NCBI GenBank assembly: GCA_035716005.1
Contig: DASTKG010000056.1
Span: forward strand, 1-26,016
Source: SZUA-252 sp035716005
GTDB lineage: Bacteria > Eisenbacteria > RBG-16-71-46 > SZUA-252
Direction: 5' to 3'
DNA length: 26,016 nucleotides
In this document: positions 10,128 through 17,914 of the stretch, piece after piece
How positions within the stretch are numbered: the stretch's first letter is position 1
Layout of the letters: every line of letters begins with the position of its first letter
The notes under the pieces: model-generated
The model's input: only the letters and a program-made list of their open reading frames with translations
Database searches by the model: none
What the model was told of the DNA's origin: nothing
Translations under genes and position numbers: made by a program

Positions 10128-10985
10128 ATGGCCGCGGCGACGAAGAGCTTCTGGCATCGGATCCTCGGCGTCGATCGCCGCTGGATCTTCCTCCTCGTCG
10201 GCATCGGGACGACGTTGCCCCTCCTCTTCCCGGTGAATCTGCCGGTGGCCCCTTCCCCTCGGGTGAAGGCCGCCTACCAGGCGATCGAGGACGTGCCCGA
10301 GGGCTCCCTGGTGCTCGTTTCGCTCGACTACGAGCCCGACATCATGGCGGAGCTGCAGCCGATGTCGATCGCGGTCCTCCGCCACTGCTTCCGCCGGCAC
10401 CTGAAGCCGGTGATCCTCACCCTCTACCCCGCCGGGCCCGGGCTCATCGAGAGCGCTCTCGCGATCGCGTCGGCCGCGGAGGGGGGACGCGTCCGCGACG
10501 AGGACTACGTCTTCCTCGGCTACAAGTCGGGGAATCAGGCGGTCATCCTCGGCCTGGGCGAGAACATCCGCGGGCTCTTTCCGCGCGACTTCTACGGAAC
10601 GCCCACCGATTCCATCCCGATCATGAAACGGGTGAACTCCTTCGCCGACTTTCCGCTCCTGATCAACCTCTCCGGCTCCGCCATCGCCGACTACTACATT
10701 CGGATCGGCGCGAGCCGGTATCACCGCCCGATGGTGCTCGGCTCCACCGCGGTCATGGCCTCCGACTACTATCCCTACCTCTCCTCCGGACAGATCAAGG
10801 GCCTGATCGGCGGGATGAAGGGGGCCGCCGAGTACGAGCGGCTCGTCGGCATCGTGGGCGACGCGCGCCACGGGATGGACGCGCAGAGCCTCGTGCACGT
10901 CATCGTGGTCCTGCTCGTGCTCCTCGGAAACGTGGCCCTCTTCGCCACCGGCGGGCCCAAGGCGCGCATCGGAGGCGGGGCATGA
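10128..10985 (+). CDS. Unrecognised bitopic membrane protein with alpha/beta soluble domain, 285 aa
   Basis: An N-terminal membrane segment (about 18-35), a soluble domain of some 215 residues, and a C-terminal membrane segment (about 254-273). The domain reads as Rossmann-like: strand SLVLVSLDYEP (60-70), helix, strand KPVILTLYP (93-101), helix IESALAIASAA, strand DYVFLGYKSG (126-135), and later strand FPLLINLSGSA (175-185). A glycine-rich GGMKGAAEYERLVG near 228-241 resembles the end of the fold. It may sense or bind a ligand at the membrane surface; that is inference. It shares the TM-domain-TM plan of the DUF6754 protein encoded two genes upstream. The ATG at 10128 starts 3 bp after the preceding stop and its own stop overlaps the next start (ATGA), a sign of translational coupling. 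Confidence 0.85.
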   Translation: MAAATKSFWHRILGVDRRWIFLLVGIGTTLPLLFPVNLPVAPSPRVKAAYQAIEDVPEGSLVLVSLDYEPDIMAELQPMSIAVLRHCFRRHLKPVILTLYPAGPGLIESALAIASAAEGGRVRDEDYVFLGYKSGNQAVILGLGENIRGLFPRDFYGTPTDSIPIMKRVNSFADFPLLINLSGSAIADYYIRIGASRYHRPMVLGSTAVMASDYYPYLSSGQIKGLIGGMKGAAEYERLVGIVGDARHGMDAQSLVHVIVVLLVLLGNVALFATGGPKARIGGGA

Positions 10986-11599
10986 TGAGCGGCTTCGACA
11001 CCTGGATCGCGGCGCTCCTCACGCTCTGCGTCTTCTCGTTCCTCTACCGCGACAACCCGTTCTACCGCTTCGCCGAGCATCTCTTCGTCGGCTCCTCGGC
11101 GGGCTACCTCCTCGCCGTCTCGTACCAGAACGTCCTGAAGCCGAACGTGATCGAGAAGATCGGGCACGGACAGCTCCTGCCCTTCATCCCGCTCGCGCTC
11201 GGCATCATGATCCTCGGCCGGATGTGGGAGAGGACGTCGGGGATCGCCCGCTGGTCGCTCGCGTTCTACGTGGGGATCTATTCGGGGATCGCGGTGCCGT
11301 CCTATCTGCAGGCGCAGATCTTCGCGCAGCTCGCGGACGCGGTGAAACCCTTCCAGCCGGGATGGGGCGCCATCAACTCGGCGCTCGTGCTTCTGGGATT
11401 CCTGAGCGTTCTCGCCTACTTCTTCTTCTCGGCCCCCCACACGGGGCTCCACGGCGTGGGAGGACGGATCGGCATCTGGTTTCTGATGGTGGCGTTCGGC
11501 GCGTCGTTCGGCTACACCGTGATGGCGCGTGTCTCTCTCCTCATCGCGCGCATGCAGTTTCTCCTGCGCGACTGGCTACACGTCTTGCCCGGGGCGTAG
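10982..11599 (+). CDS. Unrecognised polytopic membrane protein of the DUF6754 operon, 205 aa
   Basis: About six hydrophobic segments (near 7-22, 34-50, 65-83, 90-110, 128-150 and 160-185). The start region has FLYRDNPFYRFAEHLFVG at about 19-36, a polar/aromatic loop that looks conserved, and the C-terminal end is basic-aromatic (RDWLHVLPG). The ATG at 10982 overlaps the previous stop by 4 bp (ATGA) and follows GGAGGCGGGG; a second ATG is the next codon. The family is not recognised. The gene ends 38 bp before the GT-C-like gene, close enough for the same operon. Confidence 0.85.
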   Translation: MMSGFDTWIAALLTLCVFSFLYRDNPFYRFAEHLFVGSSAGYLLAVSYQNVLKPNVIEKIGHGQLLPFIPLALGIMILGRMWERTSGIARWSLAFYVGIYSGIAVPSYLQAQIFAQLADAVKPFQPGWGAINSALVLLGFLSVLAYFFFSAPHTGLHGVGGRIGIWFLMVAFGASFGYTVMARVSLLIARMQFLLRDWLHVLPGA

Positions 11600-11637
11600 C
11601 CCCGCCCGGCGAGGACGGACACCCCTCGGGAGCCGAT

Positions 11638-13812
11638 ATGAATCGATTCCTTCGGACAGTCGCGGCGTTCTCGGTCGCGTGGTGCCTCGCGGGGGCCGGC
11701 GCTCCGGCCGCTCCGGCCGCGACGGCCCCCGAACTCCCCGCCGCGGCGGCCTGCCCGGGCGGCAATCTGCTCGCCGACGCGCGCGTCGCCGATTCGCTCG
11801 ACGTTCGGGGCCCCTTCGGCTCCGTCGTGGACGACTACGGCGCCGCGGACGGCGGCACGCTGAGCTCGTCGCAGGGAATTCATTTCCTCACCAACGCCGG
11901 CTCGCTGACGTACGACCTCGGCGCCGACCGGCCCATCGCCGCCGCGCTCGTTCAGGCCGACGCGAACAACGGCTTTTCGCTCCAGGTGTCCGAGGACGGC
12001 GCGTCCTTCCGGGAAGTCTGGGCCATTCCAAACTTGATGATGACCGCGCGCGGCCTCCAGACCCGGTTCATGTCGTTCTCCGATCTCCACGCCCGCTTCG
12101 TCCGCTTCGGCGAGCCGACCGGGCCGGGAGCCCGCTCCGTCTCCGAGGTCCAGGTCTACTGCGAAATCCCGGCCGCATGGCCGATGCCTCTCACGATCGC
12201 TCCGAAGCCGCCCCCGTCCCCTCCCGCCCCGTGGACGCCGGCACGATTCGTCCGGGTCCACGGCGGCACCGTGAAGATGGCGATCGCCCTCCTCGGCGCC
12301 CTGCTTCTCGCGTGGGGCGCGTGGTTGAATCGCCGCGGCACGCCGGGGCGGAGCCGAAGGCTCCGGGACGCGCTCCTCATCGCCCTCGCCCTCCTCGGCT
12401 ACGCGTCCTACTACAACTGGGGCTTCCTCCATTTCGGAAACCGCATCCACTATCACGAATTCTTCCACTACTACATCGGCGCGAAGTACTTCCCCGAGCT
12501 CGGCTACACGCACCTCTACGAATGCGCGAACCTCGCGGAGGCCGAGCAGGGGTTCAGCCGGCGGGTGGAGCTGAGGACGATCCGCGATCTCCACCGAAAC
12601 GAGCTCGTCTCGGGAAGGTACGTGCTGGAGGACCCGGAGCGATTCAAACGCGGGTTCGCGCGCCCCTTCACGCCGAAGCGCTGGGAGGAGTTCAAGAGCG
12701 ATGTCGCGTTCTTCCGGTCGAACGTGGAGATCGGAACCTGGGAGAACATGCTCCGGGACCACGGATACAATCCCTCTCCGCTCTGGAACATGACCGGTTC
12801 GCTCCTCTCGAATCTGGGACCGGCCTCGAAAGGGTTCCTCGAAGGGTTCCTCGCCCTCATCGATCCGATCCTCCTCCTCGTCACGTTCGGTTTCGTCGCC
12901 TGGGCGTTCGGGTGGCGCGTCGCGTGCGTGTCGATCATCTTCTTCGGGACGAACGAGCCGGCGCTCTTCTTCTGGACCGGGGGCGCCTTCCTTCGCCAGG
13001 ACTGGTTCCTCTTCGCCATGGCCGGCATCTGCCTCCTGAAGCGCGGGAAGCCGGCGCTCGGCGGAGCGAGCCTCGCCGTCTCGACCCTGCTTCGCGTCTT
13101 CCCGCTCGGATTCTTCGTCGCGATCGGGCTTCGGATTCTCTGGGTCCTCTTCCGCGAACGCCGGATCGACCCCACGGCCGCGAAGATCGTGGCCGGCGCG
13201 GCGCTCGCCACCGCGATCCTGATTCCGGCCTCGAGCGTCGTGGCGGGGAGCGCGTCGGCCTGGCCCGAGTTCGTCAAGAACACGAAGAAACACGCCGGCT
13301 CGCCGCTCACGAACTACATGGGGCTCCGCACGATCGTCGGCTTCCGCTGGGAGACCAGGCAGCGATTCACGTTCAACCCGAACGCGGCCGACCCCTTCCA
13401 CGATTTCCGCGAGGCGCGGAAGCGCGCGTTCGCCGGGATCTTCGGCCAGCCGCTCTTCGTCGTGCTGGTCGTGGCCTATCTGGGGCTGCTTTCGTGGGGA
13501 CTCCGGCGGGAGATGGAATGGTGGGTGCTGGCGGCGTTCGGGTTCGGCGTGATATCCGTCGGCATGGAGCTGACCTGCTACTACTTCTCGTTCCTGATGG
13601 CGGCGGCGTTCCTCGGGGAGAAGCGGCCCGCCATCCCGATCGGACTTCTCGTCCTCTCGGCCGTCGGCCACGTGATCACGACGGGGACCTACTATTACGA
13701 CATGCGCTACTACTGCCAGAGCGTCGCCGTGATCGCCTTCGTCGTCTGGGCCGCCTGGATCTACGGGAGGGGTCCCGCCCCCTCCGCCGCCGCTCCCGTC
13801 ACGGCCGTCTAG
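11638..13812 (+). CDS. Secreted F5/8C-like domain fused to a GT-C-type membrane protein, 724 aa
   Basis: Begins with a signal-peptide-like segment (1-27, ending APAAPA). Next comes a beta-rich domain (about 38-180) with the discoidin/F5/8 type C pattern: LTYDLGADRPIAAALVQAD, FSLQVSEDGASFREVW, HARFVRFGEP and VSEVQVYC. A proline-rich linker (about 182-205) leads to a multi-pass membrane region with 10 or so segments. Near residue 265 the loop HYHEFFHYYIGAKYFPELGY carries acidic and aromatic residues after the first periplasmic turn, the usual position of the catalytic acid in GT-C enzymes; the hydropathy resembles GT87/DUF2029 mannosyltransferases. I infer a polyprenyl-phosphate-sugar transferase with a carbohydrate-binding domain outside the cell. 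The ATG at 11638 is chosen for the signal peptide and a GGGAG ribosome binding site; longer in-frame starts run antiphase into the upstream gene. The stop shares CTAG with the convergent antiporter gene. Confidence 0.85.
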   Translation: MNRFLRTVAAFSVAWCLAGAGAPAAPAATAPELPAAAACPGGNLLADARVADSLDVRGPFGSVVDDYGAADGGTLSSSQGIHFLTNAGSLTYDLGADRPIAAALVQADANNGFSLQVSEDGASFREVWAIPNLMMTARGLQTRFMSFSDLHARFVRFGEPTGPGARSVSEVQVYCEIPAAWPMPLTIAPKPPPSPPAPWTPARFVRVHGGTVKMAIALLGALLLAWGAWLNRRGTPGRSRRLRDALLIALALLGYASYYNWGFLHFGNRIHYHEFFHYYIGAKYFPELGYTHLYECANLAEAEQGFSRRVELRTIRDLHRNELVSGRYVLEDPERFKRGFARPFTPKRWEEFKSDVAFFRSNVEIGTWENMLRDHGYNPSPLWNMTGSLLSNLGPASKGFLEGFLALIDPILLLVTFGFVAWAFGWRVACVSIIFFGTNEPALFFWTGGAFLRQDWFLFAMAGICLLKRGKPALGGASLAVSTLLRVFPLGFFVAIGLRILWVLFRERRIDPTAAKIVAGAALATAILIPASSVVAGSASAWPEFVKNTKKHAGSPLTNYMGLRTIVGFRWETRQRFTFNPNAADPFHDFREARKRAFAGIFGQPLFVVLVVAYLGLLSWGLRREMEWWVLAAFGFGVISVGMELTCYYFSFLMAAAFLGEKRPAIPIGLLVLSAVGHVITTGTYYYDMRYYCQSVAVIAFVVWAAWIYGRGPAPSAAAPVTAV

Positions 13813-15839
13813 GCGCCCGAGCCGCCCAACAATCCGTAGGCGGCGTCGAGCGCCTGGTGGTCCCCCACCAGGACCAGGATGTCGCCGGACCGGAACGCGA
13901 AGTCCGGCTCCGGGCCGAGCGTGTGCTTCCCGTCCCGCACCACCGCGATGATCAGCGCCCGCGTGCGGCCCCTGAGATCGAGCTCCGCCAGCGTCCGCCC
14001 CACCGCGGGCGAATCGGCCTCGAGATAGTACGTGTCGGTCGTGGCCCCCGCGATCATGCGGGTCACCGAGGTCATGAGCGAGCCCGTCACGTCGCCTCCG
14101 CGAAGGAACGAGTAGCCTTCCTGCCGCAGCGCCTGCTCCTGGAGCCTCACGATGTTCCCGGGAACGTGGAAGCGCCGGAGCACCCGGGCGAGGATCGCGA
14201 TCGAGGTCTCGAACTCCTCCGGGATCACCTCGTCGGCCCCGAGGCGGTGGAGCTCCTTCACCTCGGCCACGAGCCGCGTCCGCGCGATGATGTAGACGTG
14301 CGGGTTGCTGACCCTCGCCTGATGGACGGCGAATCGCGTGGCCGCGGGATCGGAGATGGCGAGCACGACCACCGAGGCCCGGTCGACGCCGCAGTCCTTG
14401 AGCCCCTCGGGGCGCGAGACGTCGCCGAAGAGAACGCGCTCTCCCGCCTCCCGCGCCCGGCGGATGATCGCCGTGTCGAGTTCGAGGACGACGTAGGGAA
14501 TCCCCACCTCGCGAAGCGTGCGGGCCACGTTCCGGCCGTTCACGCCGTAGCCGGCCACGATCACGTGGTCGCGGAGCGCCGCCGCGGCGCCCTCGCTCCC
14601 CGGCATCGGAGCCGCCGCCGGCGCATGCTCGCCGGACTCGTGACCCTCCAGCGAGACGCCCGCGGGCGGCAGGTGGACGTGCCTCCCCGTGTGGGCGCCG
14701 GCCCATGCCGCCCCTCGGAGGAGGAACGGGGTCAGGATGAGCGAGATGACCGCGACGGCCAGGAATTGCGTGTTGTGCTCGGGAGTCAGGAGGCCCTGCT
14801 GGACGCCGATCTGGGCGAGGACGAACGAGAATTCCCCCACCTGCGCGAGGGAGATGCCGACCACGACGGCGATGCGAAGCGGAAAGCCGAGGAGCCGGAC
14901 GATGAGCCCCGCGACGATCGCCTTCAGGGCCATGATGAAGACGAGCCAGACGCCGACCGTGCCGGCCATGGGGAGGACGGCCGCGGGAACGAAGAGCATC
15001 CCGATGGAAATGAAGAAGAGGCTGCTGAAGAGATCGCGGAAGGGCATGATCTCCGCCACCACTTGGTGCGAATACTCCGACTCGCTCACCAGGAGCCCGC
15101 CGACGAAGGCGCCGAGCGCGGGCGAGAGCCCGAGCGCGCCCGTGACGAGCGAGGCGCCGAGGCAGACGGCGACGGCCATCATGACGTAGAGCTCGCGGAC
15201 GCCGCTTCGAATGATCGCGTTCACGAGCCTCGGCATTCCGAAGCGCGCGAGGAGGAAGAGCGCCACGACGGCCGCCACGCCGAGGAGCAGCCCCGGGCCG
15301 AGCGCCATCCGGCTCGTCCCGGCCAGGATCGGCACCGCGATCAGCATCGGCACGATCGCCATGTCCTGGAAGAGGAGGATCCCGATGAGGAGGCGCCCTT
15401 GCGGCGCGTGCGTCTCCCCGCGCTCGGCGAGGAGGCGGAGGATGATCGCGGTGGAGGAGAGCGTGACGAGCATGCCCGCGAAGAGGGCCCGGTTCGGGGG
15501 CGCGTCGATGGGAAGGAGGAGGAGGAGCCCCGCGGTCGCCGCCGTGGTGATCGCCACCTGGAGCGGCCCCGCCACGAGGAACGGGCGGAGGATCTCCTTC
15601 ATCCGCGCGAGCGAGAACTCGAGTCCGATCATGAAGAGGAGAACGGCCACGCCGATCTCGGCCAGGATCTCGACGTGATGCGGATCCCCCACCAGTCCGA
15701 AGCCGCCGGGGCCAATGAGGATTCCCGTGAGCATGAAGCCGGCGGCGGTCGGAATCCGGAATCGGCGGCTCGGCAGGAGGACGAGCAGAGCCGCCGTCAG
15801 GGTGATGACGAGGTCCTGAAGGAAGGAGCCGGTGCCCAT
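13809..15839 (-). CDS. Kef-type K+/H+ antiporter (CPA2) with RCK_N and TrkA_C domains, 676 aa
   Basis: Monovalent cation:proton antiporter of the inner membrane. Twelve or so membrane segments fill residues 8-385; landmarks are GPGGFGLVGDP (43-53), LLFMIGLEF (67-75), LLFQDM (155-160, the ion-site Gln-Asp) and the LAQVGEFSFVLAQIG segment near 331-345. The cytoplasmic part holds a Rossmann RCK_N domain (about 425-545) with the nucleotide loop GYGVNG at 430-435 and the ribose-binding ELD at 453-455, then a TrkA_C domain (about 600-665). In Kef systems this part gates the channel by NAD(H) or glutathione adducts. Length is close to KefB/YbaL plus TrkA_C. The start ATG at 15839 lies one base after the stop of the aminotransferase gene, so it is likely translated by coupling. 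The 3' end overlaps the convergent GT-C-like gene by 4 bp. Confidence 0.94.
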   Translation of the reverse strand: MGTGSFLQDLVITLTAALLVLLPSRRFRIPTAAGFMLTGILIGPGGFGLVGDPHHVEILAEIGVAVLLFMIGLEFSLARMKEILRPFLVAGPLQVAITTAATAGLLLLLPIDAPPNRALFAGMLVTLSSTAIILRLLAERGETHAPQGRLLIGILLFQDMAIVPMLIAVPILAGTSRMALGPGLLLGVAAVVALFLLARFGMPRLVNAIIRSGVRELYVMMAVAVCLGASLVTGALGLSPALGAFVGGLLVSESEYSHQVVAEIMPFRDLFSSLFFISIGMLFVPAAVLPMAGTVGVWLVFIMALKAIVAGLIVRLLGFPLRIAVVVGISLAQVGEFSFVLAQIGVQQGLLTPEHNTQFLAVAVISLILTPFLLRGAAWAGAHTGRHVHLPPAGVSLEGHESGEHAPAAAPMPGSEGAAAALRDHVIVAGYGVNGRNVARTLREVGIPYVVLELDTAIIRRAREAGERVLFGDVSRPEGLKDCGVDRASVVVLAISDPAATRFAVHQARVSNPHVYIIARTRLVAEVKELHRLGADEVIPEEFETSIAILARVLRRFHVPGNIVRLQEQALRQEGYSFLRGGDVTGSLMTSVTRMIAGATTDTYYLEADSPAVGRTLAELDLRGRTRALIIAVVRDGKHTLGPEPDFAFRSGDILVLVGDHQALDAAYGLLGGSGA

Positions 15840-15840
15840 C

Positions 15841-17151
15841 TCAGAGCGCGCGGAGCGCCTGCGCGAGCCGCGCGATCTCCTCCCCGGTGTTGTAGTGGCA
15901 GAGGCTCACGCGGGCGACCCCCTCGTCGGGATCGAATCCGGCGGCGCGAAGGAGCCGCGGCGCGTACATGTGCCCCTCGCGCGACTGGATCCCGCGCGCC
16001 GCGAGGTGATCGACGACGGCCGCGGGCTTCTTCCCCGCGACGGCGAAGGAGACGGTCGGCACGCGCGACGCCGCCCGCGCGGGATCGGGGTCGCCGAGGA
16101 TGGAGACGCCCTTCGCGCTCCGCACCGCGTCGAGGAGCCGCGCGGCGAGTCCCGTCTCGTACTCCCGGATGCGCGTCATCGACGCGGACAGCGAGGCGCG
16201 AAGCGAGGAGGCCTCCGCCTCGTCGCAGGCGTCGATGCGCGGGAGCGGCGGCGCCGGCGCCGCGCCCGCCGTGGCGAGGTAGTGCATGGCCGCCGACATG
16301 CCGGCCATTCCCTCGAAGTTCTGCGTCCCCGACTCGTAGGCGTATGGCGTGGTCGGGGGGATGAAGTGCTCGCGCGCCGGCTCGAGCGCGTTCAGGAGCT
16401 CTCGGCGGCCCCAGAGGAAGCCGATGTGGGGGCCGAAGATCTTGTAGCCGGAGAAGGCGAGGAAGTCGGCGCCGAGGGATCGCGCGTCGATCGGGCCGTG
16501 CGGCCCGTAGTGAACCGCGTCGACGAAGGTCCAGGCGCCATGCTCCCGCGCGAGCCGCGCCGCCGCGGCCACGTCGACGATCCGCCCGCTCGTGTTCGAG
16601 GCGAGCGGGAGCGCCACCACGCGAACGCGTCCTTCGCGAAGGATCTCTTCCAGGTCCTCGAGCTCGAGGCGCGCCTCGGCGCCGCCCCGCGTCTTCCACC
16701 ACCGCGGCTCGGCGCCCGATCGCTCCAGGCGAAGCCACGGCCCCACGTTCGCCTCGTGGTCGAGCTCGGTCACCACCACCCGGTCGCCCGGCTTCAGCGT
16801 GGGCCGGATCGCCTCCGCCACCGCGCGCATGACCGAGGTCGAGTTGGCGCCGAAGAAGATCTCCTCGGCCGAGGGGGCGTTCAGGAACGCGGCCAGTCGC
16901 CGGCGGGTCGCGGCGATCGTCGCGTCCACCGCGAGCGATCGCTCGTAGCGCCCGCCCCTCTGCACGTTCCGATGCTCCAGGTGCTCGCGCACGGCCGCCA
17001 CGACCTCGTCGGGAACCTGCGCGCCGGCGGCGTTGTCGAAGAAGAGCGGCGCGCCCGGCTCGCGAAGAGCGGCGAAGCGCGCGCGCGCGGCGGCCGCGTC
17101 GAACGCCGCCGCGCTCGAGTTCCTCACGGCTCCCGCCTCAGACTTCGACAT
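15841..17151 (-). CDS. Class V aminotransferase, cysteine desulfurase-like but lacking the catalytic Cys loop, 436 aa
   Basis: PLP enzyme of fold type I. PLP-lysine K237 lies in AFSGYKIFGPHIG, with D211/H214 in FVDAVHYGPH and H132 in LDHEAN; these are the cofactor residues of the SufS/CsdA group. The N-terminal substrate loop FDNAAGAQVP (38-47) is also typical. At the place where desulfurases carry the persulfide cysteine, this protein reads REGHMYAPR (391-399). The only two cysteines are C309 and C418, neither in a loop of that kind. It therefore fits the TIGR01976-type cysteine desulfurase-like group (VC1184 type), whose reaction is unknown to me, rather than an Fe-S cluster desulfurase. 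The ATG at 17151 follows GGGAGG and overlaps the end of the Rieske gene by 14 bp. The antiporter gene starts one base downstream. Confidence 0.9.
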   Translation of the reverse strand: MSKSEAGAVRNSSAAAFDAAAARARFAALREPGAPLFFDNAAGAQVPDEVVAAVREHLEHRNVQRGGRYERSLAVDATIAATRRRLAAFLNAPSAEEIFFGANSTSVMRAVAEAIRPTLKPGDRVVVTELDHEANVGPWLRLERSGAEPRWWKTRGGAEARLELEDLEEILREGRVRVVALPLASNTSGRIVDVAAAARLAREHGAWTFVDAVHYGPHGPIDARSLGADFLAFSGYKIFGPHIGFLWGRRELLNALEPAREHFIPPTTPYAYESGTQNFEGMAGMSAAMHYLATAGAAPAPPLPRIDACDEAEASSLRASLSASMTRIREYETGLAARLLDAVRSAKGVSILGDPDPARAASRVPTVSFAVAGKKPAAVVDHLAARGIQSREGHMYAPRLLRAAGFDPDEGVARVSLCHYNTGEEIARLAQALRAL

Positions 17152-17443
17152 AGACGTCGCCTCCCTCCTCTTTCACCGCGAAGATCCGCACGGCGACCAG
17201 GGGCGTCTGGGGATGCTGCCCCGTCTTCACGTTGATGGGCCATCCGTGCCAGGGGCAGCGCACCACGTCTCCGTCGAGCGTCCCCTCGCCGAGGTCGCCC
17301 CCCATGTGGGGGCAGCGATTCCGGATCGCGTAGACGGTCCCTTCGCGGCGGAAGAGGGCGATCTTCAGCTCGTCCACCTCGACGATGTGCCCCTTCCCCT
17401 CCACGACGTCGTCCCCGCGCGCCACCTTCCGATATTCCGCCAC
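17138..17443 (-). CDS. Rieske-type [2Fe-2S] ferredoxin, 101 aa
   Basis: Small soluble electron carrier. The two cluster boxes are complete: C44-P-H46 in CPHMGGDLGEG and C63-P-W-H66 in CPWHGWPINVKTG, with 16 residues between, as in NirD/BphF-type Rieske ferredoxins. No membrane anchor and no fused oxygenase domain. The start is GTG at 17443, with GGAGG 5 nt upstream; this ribosome binding site begins right at the end of the upstream terminator's T-rich tail. The gene overlaps the class V aminotransferase gene, so the two products are made together, and the ferredoxin may serve a redox partner elsewhere. It is not followed by an oxygenase, so a ring-hydroxylating dioxygenase role is not supported here. 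Confidence 0.93.
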   Translation of the reverse strand: MAEYRKVARGDDVVEGKGHIVEVDELKIALFRREGTVYAIRNRCPHMGGDLGEGTLDGDVVRCPWHGWPINVKTGQHPQTPLVAVRIFAVKEEGGDVYVEV

Positions 17444-17452
17444 CGCGCCTCC

Positions 17453-17490
17453 ACAAACGAAAACCGGCGCCCCGTGTCCGGAGCGCCGGT
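17453..17490 (-). terminator. Rho-independent terminator between the A-type carrier and Rieske genes
   Basis: On the minus strand ACCGGCGC (17490-17483) pairs with GCGCCGGT (17470-17463). The inner TCCG/CGGG bases extend the stem around a GACA tetraloop to about 12 pairs, followed by TTTTCGTTTGT. It lies 29 bp after the Fe-S carrier stop and ends just before the GGAGG of the Rieske gene. It should end most carrier transcripts, leaving either read-through or an unseen promoter for the downstream genes. Confidence 0.8.
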
Positions 17491-17518
17491 CGAGTCTACC
17501 GGTCGAAACGCGCGGGGC

Positions 17519-17914
17519 CTAGTGGCCTCCGCACCCGCACCCGCCGCTGCCACAGCCTCCGCCGCTCTGCTGCGCGCCCTCTTCCTCGGCGTTCGAGAAC
17601 GAGTTGCCGCAGCCGCAGGAGCGGACCGCGTTCGGGTTGTTGATCTTGAAGCCGCCGCCCTGGAGCGAGTCGTCGAAATCGATCGAAGCGCCCTCGAGGT
17701 ACTGGTGGCTCTGGCTGTCGACGATGACCTTCACGCCGGCGTGGTCGAAGACGAGGTCGTCCGACGACGGCGCTTCGTCGGCGATCTGCATGCCGTACTG
17801 GAGGCCCGAACAGCCGCCACCCGCCACGAAGACGCGGACGCCGGCGAACGTGCCGCCGTTCTGATCCATGATGGACTTCAGCTCGGCCGCGGCCTTTTCG
17901 CTCAGGGTAACCAT
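17519..17914 (-). CDS. A-type Fe-S cluster carrier (IscA/ErpA family) with extra Cys-rich tail, 131 aa
   Basis: Receives and hands on Fe-S clusters. The family residues are present: C35 in GGGCSGLQYG, and C100/C102 in SCGCGNSF. The core (1-107) is full length for IscA/ErpA. It continues with an acidic linker NAEEEGAQQS and an unusual tail, CGSGGCGCGGH (121-131), adding C121, C126, C128 and terminal H131. The ATG at 17914 is chosen because the domain begins right there (MVTLSEKAAAEL) and GGAGG lies 10 nt upstream; a longer in-frame start at 17974 adds residues unlike the family. A good sigma70 promoter lies about 124 bp upstream and a terminator follows, so it is probably a single-gene unit. 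No isc or suf genes are adjacent. Confidence 0.94.
   Translation of the reverse strand: MVTLSEKAAAELKSIMDQNGGTFAGVRVFVAGGGCSGLQYGMQIADEAPSSDDLVFDHAGVKVIVDSQSHQYLEGASIDFDDSLQGGGFKINNPNAVRSCGCGNSFSNAEEEGAQQSGGGCGSGGCGCGGH

Noticed and set aside
11512..16364. Very long open frames (1064 codons minus, 1611 codons plus) across the GT-C-like and antiporter genes
   Set aside because: They run over the convergent junction and through several motif-complete genes in other frames. The translations are Arg/Gly/Pro- or Glu/Asp-rich low complexity, so they are shadows.
17138..17443. Rieske protein as part of a ring-hydroxylating dioxygenase system
   Set aside because: There is no oxygenase alpha subunit or reductase nearby, and the neighbours are an aminotransferase and an antiporter.
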